Positions 12,444 to 24,009 are shown, counted from the first letter of the stretch. The stretch is DNA of 64,000 nt from Acanthococcus lagerstroemiae (GCA_031841125.1 CM063106.1:67320101-67384100), one strand, 5' to 3'. Made by a program: numbers and translations. Notes: generated by a model not told the origin, from the letters alone.

Positions 12444-12876
12444 CCCTTAGCATTAGGTGATGAACGTGATTGGCGCCAATTACCGAACTATTATCGAACG
12501 TATTATGAAGTTGATTCTCTTAGAATTCTGACAGAACTACGGGCTGGATTTTTATTCACAAAATATATTATGGGAAACGCAATCCAATTTCGTATTTTCG
12601 CTCGAGGTCTGAAAATTAATTAAATACCGGAAACGAAGCTCCCACGCGACAATCTTTTAAGCCCACGGTATTTAAATTTCGGTGGGGGAGTGTTCCGACT
12701 GCTAGAATGTGGCTAATGATGACAGTGGCCGCGAACTTACGTCACCCTCTGGAATTAAGTCATTCTACCGCTTTTGTCTTAATGCGTGCATGAAAATTTT
12801 AAGTATAATACGAGTAACCTGTACGGTTCAATTTCTTCGCTAACCTTGGACATCATTTTTGTTTTCTGTCTTTCAG

Positions 12877-12931
12877 AACGATCCACAGTCCAAGCTGTAA
12901 CAGAACGGTCAGCTACGCTTGGCGATTTTAA
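12877..12931 (+). CDS. drm: drumstick orthologue, candidate terminal exon
   Basis: A long pyrimidine tract ending TCTTTCAG at 12876 forms a strong acceptor. Joined to exon 1 (CAC AG + A), the frame stays open for 17 more residues, beginning TIHSPSC and ending SYAWRF, then TAA at 12929-12931. The join creates the spacing H71-x3-H75, which completes a canonical C-x2-C-x12-H-x3-H second finger. Recovery of a zinc ligand at exactly the right spacing, in the right phase, behind a good acceptor is the main support. The predicted protein is 89 aa, close to the size expected for Drm. The tail after the finger matches nothing I can recall. A closer or more distant exon cannot be excluded without transcript data. 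Confidence 0.6.
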
Positions 12932-13850
12932 ACCGAGCCTATGTCGGACTTCCAAAGTCCAGGATACGCGTTTAAAACATTCGAGGGTGCTTTGGCCAAT
13001 CATTCGATAATCGATATCACTTTTTCCTCACAAGCTGGATCTGTGCACCATCGTCTGATCGTCTGATTATGTATTATTTATTGAGATGAGCATTTCGAAT
13101 GTACGGAAAGTGATATTCGTCTTCGAAAAACTATATTCAAGGTTTCCTATTATCATCTCTTTTTCCTTTTCCCCTCTTTCCTTTTAGCATTACGTGTATA
13201 ATACTTCTTTTTTTTTTTTAATTTTTATATCGATATCGTTAAGAGGGCATTACATGGTACCTGATTTCAATACCGATAGCGCATATGTGGTATTTTCTGG
13301 CCGGAAAATTAGCTGATGATTTTCGCCGCGGCTTCAGAGTCTTCTCACAGAAATCGAGGATCGTAAAAATATTCATAATTCTAGTCTAATACGCGAGTGG
13401 TTGTTCAAAACGAGATGTCGGGCCCTAAACTAACAATAATTTCGTCGAAATTAGTACCGCCGAAAATGGCCGGAATACGTTGCAAGAATCCAGGATTCGT
13501 TTTTTTATTTCGACGCTGCATTACACAATTTTCGATAAACGTGTTCCGGTGTTTTTACGCAAATTTACCTAAGTTAATTTTTTTATTTATTATTGTTTCC
13601 TTGTCCTGTCACTTTTTTAGTTTTTGTGATTTACGTATACCAACTCGTGTAAATTACGATGTGTTTGTTGTATTTAATTTTTATGTACGTAGTTGCTTTC
13701 TATAAATATTTGTTAGGACGTCGAGCTTGATGTAAGTTTTATATAGGAGTTAAACGTGGAAGCTTTTTCAGTATACAATTTTTATGTTTAGTTAGTTTTA
13801 ATTCAATTTGTAAATACTTGCATTAAAAAGAGAAGTAGATAATGAATTTG
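12932..13850 (+). other. drm: Probable drm 3' UTR
   Basis: About 0.9 kb of AT-rich DNA follows the candidate stop without a recognisable transposon. It contains T-runs and a candidate polyadenylation signal ATTAAA at 13822-13827, followed by a T-rich stretch. Tandem repeats and transposons resume at about 13970. The extent is inferred from the lack of repeats and from the signal; no canonical AATAAA was found at the end. Confidence 0.35.
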
Positions 13851-13969
13851 AGTTGACTTTTTTATTATTCTACAAAGTGAGCGGTATTCTACAGCAAATG
13901 GTTGCTAGGATGCGCATTAAGGTTGAACGGAAAATAACTTTTATCGGAAAGTTGTAGGGGAGGCTGTCC

Positions 13970-14300
13970 TCAGACGGCGCATTTTAGTGAGTGCCGATTT
14001 CTCCAAATCTATGGGACCAATCTGTCCCAGTCGCTCCCAAACTCTCCCCTCACTGATTAAATTGTGAAGAAAAGTCAAATGCGCTATCTTAAGACATGCG
14101 TTCCTAAGATGGCGCATTTTTTTAAATACCCATTTCTCCAAATGAATGGGACCAAAATGTATCAAAATTTGATGAAAGGTTTTCTGGACTCTCTATTACT
14201 TATTCCCTAAGTTCTATATAATTCGCACCCAAACTCTTCCCTCGTAATCAAAATTGAGAAAAAAAGTCAAATATGCGCCATTTTAAGACGTGTTCCAAAA
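13970..14300. repeat. Two diverged tandem units (GGCGCATTTT / ATTTCTCCAAAT)
   Basis: Two consecutive units share the order GGCGCATTTT, CCSATTTCTCCAAAT, ATGGGACCAA, CAAACTCTYCCCTC, AAAAGTCAAAT, TTAAGACRTG. The unit is about 140-180 bp and the two copies are strongly diverged. It is non-coding and lies just beyond the presumed drm 3' UTR. Confidence 0.6.
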
Positions 14301-14849
14301 ATGGTACACCTTCAATTTTTTAGTAAAAACGTATAAAAACATACTCGAACTACATTTCGTTGACTTTCACCTCGTTAAACTTTTTTTTCCTGCTTCGGTT
14401 AGTAAATTTCCATCATTACATAGCTTTTCCGTTTTGACGACGGTTGTTGCGCCATCATAGGATGAGTTAATTTAAATAATTATTAATGAACAGCGACCCA
14501 GACTAAAAATCTGATGAGTTCATTAGAAAGTAGATAAAATTCCGAACATTATGCAATATTCACGCTATACTTTTTGTGAAAATACAAGTTCGAGCACGCT
14601 TCTAGTCTAAAATAGAAAAAATCAAATTTACACACGCAAAAACAACAAGATGTCGAAAGCAAGGCAATCGTATGCAGTGTATTATAGCCGTATAATACGA
14701 CTTCGGCTTTCGGCTTAGGCTGGTGACCTTGAAAAATACGACTTCGGCTTTCAGTTGCTCCAATTTTCAAAAATAAAGCTGGATTGCGGCTGCTGTTCGG
14801 CTGTTTGTCGCGTTTGGTATCCTCTACAAGGTATTTTGGCCCGTAGAAA

Positions 14850-15112
14850 ATAATTGTGACATGTCAGAAAGAAAGGGACCTGTGCGCAAAATTGTAAATT
14901 TTATAGGAGAGCGAATAAACAAAATTGATAACGTTTTTATGTTCCGAGACACTCAACTTTGAAGACCTTACCACAGGTTGAGAAATTTTTTTAGAATTTT
15001 TTCGACAACACCACGCGAAAGAGTGGCCAAAGATTAGTTAAAAACAGCTGCTATCACAAAAATGTTGTTTTTTTGCGCACATGTTTCTTTCCTCCTGGCA
15101 TGTCACAATTAT
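14850..15112. mobile_element. Nested palindromic MITE, 263 bp
   Basis: The ends ATAATTGTGACATG and CATGTCACAATTAT are inverted repeats, and similarity continues inward (GAAAGAAA...TGTGCGCAAAA against its complement). The interior includes TTCGACAACACCACG, which recurs in opposite orientation near 26430, so it belongs to a dispersed family. The TSD is not clear. Confidence 0.7.
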
Positions 15113-15116
15113 GCTA

Positions 15117-16064
15117 TTAGCCTGTTACCGTTTAGCGAGTACTCTATCCAAACCCCTTACTGTTATCTCGCTGGAGGACAGGATTACTGATAATTCAATC
15201 GCATTCGGTATTCCTTTTGCAGGGTGTGCCAATTCACTTTTCCTTCTTCTGTATTCCAGAGCGCTTTCGGCTGTTGTGCCATCATCAGTGGAGTACCCTA
15301 AATGAGACTTGTCTGTTGTGGTCCTGTAGTTCTAGTCGAGGGTAGTACCGTATGGTGAGCCTGTTTAGTCTTGCGTTCCTATTGGTTGTCTGTGAATATT
15401 TTCATTTTTTATAGAAAGATTTGAAAGTTGATTTTCTAATGAGTATTTCGTACAACTTTGTAGTTCAGTATTAATGTTGATGTCTCACAATATGCAGCTG
15501 GTCTGCAAAGGATGTGTCCTGATTTTTATTCTAGATAACTACAGATAATTTCTGTAATTAATTAAACTGATCCACACACCTTTGTTCAAGATAGGAAAGA
15601 TGAAATCTCAAATCCGATAGGTACCATTGTCAAAAGATTTGGAGAAAATCTTGGCCATTACTAGTGTCAATATCCAGAACTTTCTCATCACAAGAACATA
15701 GGTCTACTTCAAAAAAGAACAAAAAGCGTTTAAAAGCTTGGAGTCCTACAAATATTTTATTGAGGGATGGATTAAGTATACTGAGTAGGTATGCGAAACT
15801 AAACGATCACTTTTTGTTGTTCTGTCTGAAGTTATCATGTCTTATTATACTGTATCTTATTTTTGGAAAACAGAAGAATCTCAACTTGGGATTTTTCCTG
15901 TACTGTTTTTAGGACAAATACAACAGTAGCATCAAAATAAGAAAATATTGGTTAGGCAATAAAGGAACCCGGCAGAACTATCAGTGATTCTTGCGAATCT
16001 TGTCTTCAAGTGAGATAACAGGAAGAGGTTTAGTTAGAGTACCCGCTAAACGGTAACAGGCTAA
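15117..16064. mobile_element. Nested TIR element, 948 bp
   Basis: The left end TTAGCCTGTTACCGTTTAGC and the complementary right end at 16045-16064 form TIRs that continue for about 65-70 bp with moderate divergence. The interior holds short ORFs with no recognised domain. It directly abuts the neighbouring MITE. No TSD could be assigned, so the superfamily is open. Confidence 0.7.
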
Positions 16065-16755
16065 AGGTACGGCTATGAGATTAGCGTTAGCTAGAGCGTG
16101 AGCACATGAGCGCTAAAAAGCGTTGAGAAATTCTCATAACCAGTGCTCAAATATGTATCAAACATTTTTCGCTGATCGCTCACGCTCATAGCTCGTTACA
16201 TGGCCGCGCCTATTCTCTCTCACACGTTTTGATACTTTGAGTGTTGATGCTCATCCTTACGCGTCACGCTCATCTCATGACCGTACCTTAACAGCGAGGC
16301 ATTGCAAACATTCCAGACAAGGATAGACCGAAAGCGAAACTTGAAAGGCGTCAAAACTCGAAATTCGAAAAGTCGAAGTAAACAGAAACATAAACACCAA
16401 TCTCCATCTCCGAAAGCCAAAACAACGATTCGTCTTCGTACTTTCATAGAGAAATAAATCTCTCGCGCTCGCCAACTCTTGAAGTGTCGGGCCTCCAACA
16501 TTTTTTTCCTCCAGGTCATTAGAGCATTTTTCAAAAAATCTGTTCGAAAAGTCGAATTATGCGCCCAAAGAATCAAAAATCAAAATTTTCGTAGAATTAT
16601 CGTCAACTAAAAAGAATCCGATAGAAACGGCTTCATTCGGCTTTCAGCTTACGGCCTAACTTATACAGCTTCAAAAAAGCTGAAGCTTATTGCCCCAAAA
16701 ATACGGCTGAATACGGCTTTCGGCTTTTGGCTGGCTAAAATACACTGATCGTATG

Positions 16756-18422
16756 AGCGGCTGTTCCTACGTTAAAAAGACAAGGACACAAAGTACATAT
16801 ACTAAGTCGGTGCGACATCAGATTTGACATCAGTGCAGCCAGTTGCCAGAAATCTGCAGTACATCATCGTCTTAGGTAGTGCGTGGCGCCATCTTAGAAC
16901 ACTCTCCCCTATAGAGCTTTTTGATTTAAATATAAAGTGGGTATTTTTTAAACATTGGTTAATACTTGGAGGGTGCGCAACCAGTTCAAAGTTCAGACAA
17001 AGGGCTCTACGCGCAAAAAGGAGCGGGTTGCGGAAGCTCAGCTCTGTAAATCTTTGGACAGTTTCCTAAAGAAACTGAAAAATTATAAAAATAGGCGACA
17101 AAATCTGCAGTAGAGATCGCTACTAAATCATTGGCACAGGTGAAACTGAAAGGGTGATCATGGATACTTTTAAATGGAAATACTGCTATCTTAGGAAGGG
17201 GAAAAACGGCCGAAAATTATTCCACCCACTTGCGTTGACTATAATTCCATTGATTAGTAATAATACAATAAAATGTAGGAGGAGATTTTTTTTAAATCAA
17301 TTTTTCTAATTGATTTAAAGACTTTTAAAGTTCCCTGTAATCTTATGAAAAATTATACATGATCACCTTTTCAGTACGCAGAGCTACCAACTTCGGCAAC
17401 TCCAAGTTTTAGTGTCTATGCACGGAATACCTACATGCAGTCATCAACGTTTTCGTAAGTATCAGCAAAAGGAGCTCTATATTTCAAACATACCTTCGGA
17501 AAAGTTCGCATGAATGACTTTTTCATGCTAATTCAGAATGCGTTAACCAGTTCTTACTATCACCCTCAATTTTCCCGAAAACGGCTCTTAAAATAGCCAT
17601 AAAAGCAATTTTTGATGTTTTTCAAACTTATGTCGAAACTACCTATTTACATACTGATGGAACATGACTACATGTTTCTGGTGCAATGAATTGGGCTTTG
17701 GATACTACTGAAGCTTTCAGTATGGCAAAATTTGACGGTGCTGATACCAGAGGGAAAATGTGGTATTTTTAGACGTATTTTTCGGGTGAATCGGAATCTA
17801 CTCTTAAATTATTGATTGAAACATTTTTTTAAATCCTGAAATGGCCATTTAAGGGGTAAAAATGTAAAAATTCAAACTTTTCGCATACACGAAAATAGAG
17901 TATTCCTGGATCAAATTTCGGCGCTGATTCTAGATCACGGTAATATTAGAAGTTTGTGACCAAAATCCCTGATTTTGATAGGTTGTTCCCTCGATTTTCT
18001 ATATCGAGTCAGTTATCCTCATTTCAAGTAGTCTTTCGACTCAGTGTAAAACGAAGTAAAAAACAATTTCAATGTTTTTCGAAGATTTTGTGCTCCTCTT
18101 GCTACGATCTCTCTGACGATGTGCGAAAAGAGAATGTTTTTCTATTAAAAAGGAAAAAATTGTCAAATTTGAAACATTTTAAAGTGAATTTCGACTTTGA
18201 AATGCAAGTTCACTCCGAAAATTCGATGCAGTGATTAAAATTACCAATTAAAAACCACAATCTACATATTTTTCATCGCTTTACCGGGTTAATTCAGTTT
18301 TGCTATTCTAAGTTGTCTGCGATCTATTGTGTGGACTGTGGAGATAGGAGAGAACATTCCAATTTTTTCATTGGCTGATAAAAATTTTATAGTAACAATT
18401 ACTCTTTTATAAAATTTCTGTA
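16756..18422. other. Unassigned AT-rich DNA
   Basis: I see no supported gene, RNA or transposon end here. ORFs of up to about 90 codons lack recognisable motifs. Confidence 0.5.
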
Positions 18423-18689
18423 ATTGAGGAGCCCACTTCTAAAGTGACCTAACTGCAAAATTTTAGTTTTGAGAAAAAAAAAAAAAAAAAACACTTTATC
18501 AGCAAAACAGTAAAGTAGGTAACGGATTTTTTAAAGGTAGGTATCAATAAATTCAATCCTCAAGAAACATTTGCCGTTTTTGTTTTTGCAAAGTATTCCC
18601 CTAGCGCGGCCAAATTACGTGTTGAAAACAAAAACTCATGAAATCATAATTTTACAGTTAGGTCAGTTTGGAAGTGCGCTCCTCAATTG
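18423..18689. mobile_element. TA-flanked MITE, copy 1
   Basis: The ends ATTGAGGAGCCCACTT and its complement near AAGTGCGCTCCTCAATTG form TIRs of about 45 bp with TGACCTAACTG inside. A sister copy at 61934-62181 shares the interior AACAGTAAAGTAGGTAACGG. The left flank is TA; the right flank has lost it. TA duplication suggests a Tc1/mariner-type mobiliser. Confidence 0.75.
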
Positions 18690-19231
18690 TCTTAGCAGGA
18701 ATTTTTTCAAGTGTCTTTACTAGAATTCTTTTGAATACCTCACGTTCAGTGATTTCACACATTCTTTAACTGAAAATTTTGTTACTGGATTTTGGTAACA
18801 ATAACCACTATAAGTCTATTACAGGTAAAACTGCGATAATTGTTACCAAAATTTAGTAAAAATTACTGGAATCTTCGCTTGAAAAGCGAGTGAAATCTCT
18901 GGCTTTCAGAGACGTATCAGACAGAATTCTCTTAATTTTTACCATAAGATTTTTCCCAGTATAGATTTGTACTATATACCTTTTATTAACAGCAGCTTGA
19001 TGTGCATGATGATAACCTCTAAATTTTAAAAAGAAAAATAATTTTCACTTATCGTTGTGAAGTGTACCTGTAGATTTCGAGCTCTGTGATCCTAAATCGG
19101 ATCAAATATTTGAACAGAATGACCCAAGAAACTCTTATTTCGATTCTAATTTTCCAAGACACGTCGGCTTTTCCTCATCTCAAAAATTATATTTTAATTT
19201 TGACCGTTGAATTCAGATAGAATCAAAAGAT

Positions 19232-19475
19232 TGTGGTCTGGTTGGCCGAGTGAATAGTGTGCTGGTCTCGGAATCCGGAGGTCCCGGGTTCGAGCCCACG
19301 TAACAACTCGCTACATTTCGACCTAGACCGATTTTTTGGCAAGATGAGAAAAGGGCTAAGACAGCCCTAACAGTTTCTCCGACGTCTCTGAAGTAATGCT
19401 CGAAAGGGCAAATTCCAGGGCTCGAGTTGAGAGTAAAATTAGAAAAGAGAGGATCAAAAGGTTATTGCAAGATTC
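19232..19475 (+). mobile_element. tRNA-derived SINE-like element
   Basis: A polymerase III A-box-like TGGCCGAGTG (about 19243) and a B-box-like GGGTTCGAGCC (about 19286-19296) are about 40 bases apart, as in a tRNA. The T-stem pairing is broken, and the tRNA-like head is followed by about 170 bases of unrelated body instead of an acceptor stem. That points to a SINE rather than a functional tRNA. The 3' boundary is approximate. Confidence 0.55.
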
Positions 19476-19744
19476 GAAATTTAAAATGATTCAAAAAATT
19501 ATTTTTCCCCATATTTTGCTTGATTTTTCAAGCCTCGTCAGTTTCGTCAATTAGATGGGCGAAATTTTCAGTTCGAGTCCGAATAAGTCGTTTTTTTTTT
19601 ACAGTAGGTGTAGATAAACGAGGAAGGCAAGAGAAAAGTTGTCTCTTGCAGAGAACAGAAATTGAAATTGAAAATGCTTCACAAAATGTGACTTGAAGAA
19701 CCTCCGCGAATCGCAAATTGTTCAACTAACCACATCTATTTTCA

Positions 19745-21397
19745 GGCCCCTCCCTTTCCCAGTTTAATTCATAAAATATTTCCTCGAGCAAACAGTTGAA
19801 AATTCTTGGGGATAAGGGGTCCCCTTGTTTTACCCCTCCTCCAATTTTGAAGTGTTGCCTCTTTTCGTCCAAACGTACCTTCCCCCTTGTATTTTCTTAC
19901 ATTTCTTTTATTATCCTGATTATTTTGCCCGGAATAACTTGTCTCCGTAGTGCCACTCAAAATGTTAGAAGCGCTATAGAATCGAGGGATTTTTGAAAAT
20001 CTATCAGAACTATACTCAGATTTTGGTTGAACTCCTTCGATTTTTCAATTATTTGGTTTATTACGAAAATTTGATCTATTGTTGCAAATCCTTTCCGAAA
20101 GCCAGTCTACTCCGAGCTTTTGTTAAAGTCCAGGATGGGGTAAATTCAATTTTTGATCATTTTTGCGAAGAGTTTTCCCAAATTTGAGGTCAGGCTAATA
20201 GGCCTATAATTATTGATGTCCGTTTTGTCACATTTTTTAAATAGTAATACTATTTCCGATAATTTCCACAGTGCACGAGAATCACCTCATGCTGAAGAAT
20301 CAAATTGAAAATTTTTTATTAATACTGGTGCCAGCTCGTTGGCAATAATTTTTAGTTCCTTGTTGCTTATCACATCCGGACCTGCGGCCTTGCCTACCTT
20401 CAATTCCTTCAAGACCGAAAGAATCCCCTTTTCCAAGAATGGAGGGATTTCTTCCTCCTCTGCATACCTTTTGGTTTCGTTAACACATTCGTCCACCTCC
20501 CCCTCGTATAGCTTCTGATAGAAATCCGTCACTGCCTGGACAATCTTGTCCTTATTAAATTCAATTTCCTCGATTTATTTCTAATTTTTGAAGTCAGACT
20601 GATATCCTGAAAGATTTATTTTTTCGCCTTTTTCACTGCTACTGAATTTCTAATCAGTTCGTACATCCATTCCGTATCGTACTTCCGGATGTCCTCTCTA
20701 AGTCTTTTTTACTGTTTCTCTATGTTCAGTTAGTTCAATTTTTTCATGCCACGATTTGTATTTTGCCCATGCCAAAAAATTTCTTTTCTCACAAAGTTTT
20801 TTAGTTTCTTCCGAAATTTTATCTTTTGTTCCTATCATTGACTCCTCTACCGCAAAATTTTTATATAGGGTGAACAAAATTTTTTCAAGTTTGTCTTATG
20901 TCCTTTGGACATTTCCTTCCTACCCTCAGTCTACCCTGCCAGATTCACTGACTGACATCTTTTCAGTTTCCTGAATGTTACATCCTGGAATTACATTTTT
21001 CTTAATTTCATTATTTTTTCGGAAATTTTTTATTTTACTTCTTACTAGAATTTTCAACTTCATTTGTAAAATTCGGTGATCAGAGGGGAATACATATATG
21101 TATCGCAACTTTTCAAATCTTCAACTATCCTTAGGTCGCTTATCAAAAAATAATCTATTTTGTTTCTCGTTCTACCAGTTGGTGAACACCAGGTCCATTT
21201 TTTAACTTCCCTCTGGAATTCACTACTTCCCAGGATTCATTTTGTGTAAAATTGATCCAATATTCTCCATTTCTATTTCTTGCATCCTCTGAACTGAATT
21301 TACTTACACTATTAAGGTTTTTGACATTCACATTTTCCCCCGATTTTGAGTTTAAGTCCTCCGTTATAATATTGTAATAATCGTTTTCTTTTGACAT
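19745..21397 (-). pseudogene. LINE polyprotein remnant: endonuclease C-part and reverse transcriptase
   Basis: Reading on the minus strand, the order is: endonuclease block DYYNIITEDLNSKSGENVNV (about 21380); the SDHRILQMKLKI block (about 21085); FYQKLYEGEVDE, then GKAAGPDVISNKELK (20287-20532); [20 protein letters not shown] (about 20200); GFRKGFATIDQIFVINQIIE then LIDF (about 20090-19980); and GVKQGDPLSPRIFNCLLEEI (about 19830-19770). These are successive blocks of a non-LTR reverse transcriptase. Stop codons and small shifts separate them. The sequence ends before the YADD catalytic block, so the 3' part is lost. The 5' half of the endonuclease is at 23600-23990. The clade is most like RTE or a related EN-RT lineage. 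Confidence 0.85.
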
Positions 21398-21504
21398 TTT
21401 TATGTCTTTGCGTTGCCATGTAAACGAAAAAAAAAAACACGTTACTTTTTGAGCGTTACTTTAGAACATCACAAAAGAAAAACAGCTGATCGAGAGTGCT
21501 TCTC

Positions 21505-21860
21505 CGACACGAATTCAGTGGTTGACATTTTCGTGGAAATTTATTTTTCTTCCAGCCATGGGTATAATTGGACGAAAACCGTAACGCCCCCTGACACGAA
21601 TTCAGTGGTTGACAATTTATTATTTTTCTTCAAGTCATGGGTGTACTTGAGCGAAGACCGTAACTCCAGCCATGTGCTCACTGATCTTGATCTTCACTGC
21701 GCCCTGCGCTACTGCAGTTCTTTGCTTTTCTCTTCTCAGTTCCAGCTCAGTTAGGTTCCCAGTTCTTTAGCTCTTCATGGTGACAATTCAATTCAGTGGT
21801 TGACATTTCCATTAGACTGTCACAATTCAGTTCAGTGGTTCAAACTGCCATGGAAATTCT
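21505..21860. repeat. GAATTCAGTGGTTGACA-type repeats
   Basis: The word ATTCAGTGGTTGACA occurs at about 21511, 21599 and 21790, and shorter CAGTTCAGTGGT forms follow to about 22090. The first two belong to a roughly 90-base tandem unit that also contains CCATGGGT and GAAAACCGTAAC or GAAGACCGTAAC. The stretch is part of the segment that interrupts the minus-strand LINE. Confidence 0.6.
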
Positions 21861-22377
21861 TATTTCTTCCAACCATCTTCAGTATTTAATAGGAATCTCC
21901 ATGGATATTTTTTTTTTAAGGGTATATAGGATCAGGTCAAATTATTTATTAATTCTTCCATTTTTCCCCCAAATTTACTTGTTGAGAGTCAAGATACGTG
22001 CTTTTTTTCCGATTCTCCACGAGGAACGAGGTTTCACTATTGTTTTCTCTTCTCATTTCCAGTTGGATTCACAGTTCAGTTCAGTGGTGCATATTGCGTG
22101 AAGCCAATCTGTATAATTTAGCTCTTCATGGTCACAAGTCAGTTCACAATTCAGTTCAGCTGTCCACGTTTTCAGGGAAATTAAAATCGATACATGAAAA
22201 TGCTCTTCCGTGGTTACAGATCCGTCTGCGGCATGTTTTTTTACGACTTTGGACAATCTAAAGGTCATAGAAGGGTGGGATTCTAGCATTCTACATTAAT
22301 AAAGAAAAGGGGAGACAAGTTGATAGTGGTTAGAGGAATCTCAGAGAGAATTGCGATCACGAAACTTCTCATAAGGG

Positions 22378-22910
22378 GTGGGAAAATACTCTAAATATGT
22401 GGCCCCAGCAGAAGAGGCAGAAGAATTCTTCCATCGAGTTGAAGCGGTGATAGTACGTGAAGGGGGGAACCATAAAATAGTTATGGGGGACGGGAACGCA
22501 AGAATAGGAGCCAACTCGCCACAATCACAAAGTTTGGGCAAATTCAGGGTCGGGGAAACAAATGAAAACGGGGATCGCTTAACAGATTTAGCTTTGGGGC
22601 AAAATTTATAAATCCAAACACATTTCAGGATGAACTAATGAAGAAAAAATGGACCTGGCGATTGCCGGACAACAAAATGATATGCCAGATCGACCTTCAC
22701 TATAGTAAATGTTATGAGAATAATTAGAAAATATGAGATTCTAAACAAATTTGGTTTTTCATCGGACCATAGGAGGGCTAGAACTGAAGTGGACCTCGCC
22801 CTCGGTTCTAACGGACCTAGGGCTATCAAGAAATCGGATTCAGGGGGTAAATGGGTTATACCGGTACATAAATGGGACAAGGCGAATGGAGCACTAAGGA
22901 AGAAGTAGGA
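22378..22910 (+). pseudogene. LINE endonuclease fragment (second, oppositely oriented LINE)
   Basis: The frame reads AEEAEEFFHRVEAVI, then IVMGDGNARIGANS, then GKFRVGETNENGDRLTDLAL, followed after a stop by KKKWTWRLPDNKMICQIDLH and finally a degenerate SDHRRARTEV block. This order is the C-terminal half of a LINE apurinic-type endonuclease (GDFN, GERNENGDRL, WTWRSPDG, EIDYI, SDHR). Stops and shifts make it a pseudogene. It lies inside the 2.2-kb segment that splits the minus-strand LINE. Confidence 0.8.
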
Positions 22911-23599
22911 AGTCGTGGAAGACAACTCCTGCGTTGGGCTCCAAGAGGAATATGATTGGATGGATGATGAAGGAATCCATCAAGGGGGTGTTAGGGAAAT
23001 TTGGCATAAGGAAAGTCAAGCCAACCTGTTGAAGCGCACAACTTTCAATTTTCATTGCGCCTTCAATCCTTGAGATAAGCAAGAAGCGTCATTCCAAAAT
23101 AGCTGTGATTCTCAACCTTCTTTAACAAGGAATGATATTCAACTCGATGAACTTCGATTCATACATTCTTAAATTTAGGAAAACTGTGAAATTTTCCCGC
23201 TTTTGAAATTGAATTTCATCTGCGACAACTTTTTTACGACCCATTTTGAAGGGTAGCAGTAGATTATATTATACTGATAATGAAACAAAAATTACTATGC
23301 CACTTGCTCCCTACCTTGGAAGTTGAATACTGAAAGTTGTGCACTTCAAAAATAATAGCCAAATTTCCGATTACTGGCGGAGCCCCTTCAATATCAGAGG
23401 TACGCAATTTAGTTCAGTAAATTTTTGTCACTCTTTCGATATTCTACCCATCGATTATCTTCGGAGAAAGAATTTTGAATTATAAAATAAGTAATCAGGC
23501 TCGTTATAAGAGTTTCAAACTTTGAAGACTTTTGTAGCCCCTTCAGTCTATTAGTAGGTTCGGAGTTCTTAACGAGAATTAATACTGATTTTTGGAATT

Positions 23600-23990
23600 T
23601 GAGCTTCAGCGTATTTTCTATTGTTTTTGGAAGAAGTTCATAGAATTCTTCTACTTCTTCATCATTCGCCTGTAATGTAGGGGCGTACACTTAAATCAGC
23701 AAAATTTTTATTTTTGTGTCTAATGCCAGTCAGAAGACTTATCCTCTCCGAAATTCCTCTTACTTCCGTAATTTCGTTTACCCATTTCTTATGGACGTAG
23801 AAGACTGTCCCTCTGAAGCTTTTCGTTTGACCGGAGTAAAAGAAGTAGTTTCCATTTTATCTTTTATACAGTATTCTCCCATTCTTTCTAATTCCAGCTA
23901 GACCAAAAATGTCATAATCAATTTTATCTGTTGCTAGTTCAAATTCCAATAGCCTTTCATTCGAAGCTGACCCCCTGAGTGTTAAAAGTT
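23600..23990 (-). pseudogene. LINE endonuclease 5' half (same LINE as 19745-21397)
   Basis: On the minus strand the blocks run: NERLLEFELATDKIDYDIFG with LAGIRKNG (about 23970-23880); YFFYSGQTKSFRGTVFYVHK with KW (about 23850-23780); ITEVRGISERI; and YAPTLQANDEEVEEFYELLP (about 23690-23620). They match the N-terminal endonuclease of LINEs. The next expected block (DYY-II-DLNSK) is found 2.2 kb away at about 21385, in the same orientation. The two halves therefore appear to be one element split by inserted DNA. Confidence 0.8.
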
Positions 23991-24009
23991 AAATATTTAA
24001 ATTTATAAC

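Larger units (their letters stand above)
1911..12876 (+). other. drm: Large drm intron, about 11 kb, transposon-rich
   Basis: The intron runs from donor GTAATA to an acceptor ending TCTTTCAG. It contains two foldback structures, at least four short TIR elements and a degenerate minisatellite, listed separately. The stretches 1911-3200, 4820-5530, 7520-9480 and 11470-12290 hold no gene I can support, only short ORFs without recognisable motifs and some G-runs. A G-rich tract at about 2570-2600, followed by CGGCCCTG at about 2610, resembles one end of a hAT-like MITE whose other end I could not find. Confidence 0.55.
14675..16747. mobile_element. hAT-like element, 2.07 kb, perfect 8-bp TSD, nested insertions
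   Basis: The termini CAGTGTATTATAGCC and GGCTAAAATACACTG are inverted repeats. Both flanks carry ATCGTATG (14667-14674 and 16748-16755), a perfect 8-bp TSD. Subterminal regions are rich in CGGCTTTCGGCTT words on both sides, the kind of repeated short motif that transposases bind. The middle is occupied by two further inverted-repeat elements (14850-15112 and 15117-16064). A GAGCGTGAGC palindromic stretch lies at about 16100-16200. No transposase motif was seen, so it is non-autonomous. Confidence 0.88.

Noticed and set aside
16220..16576. 118-codon minus-strand ORF inside the 2.07-kb hAT-like element
   Set aside because: No transposase (hATC dimerisation, DDE) motif is visible; likely chance.
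19232..19310. Functional tRNA gene
   Set aside because: A and B boxes are present, but the T-stem has mismatches and no acceptor-stem complement follows; SINE head is more likely.
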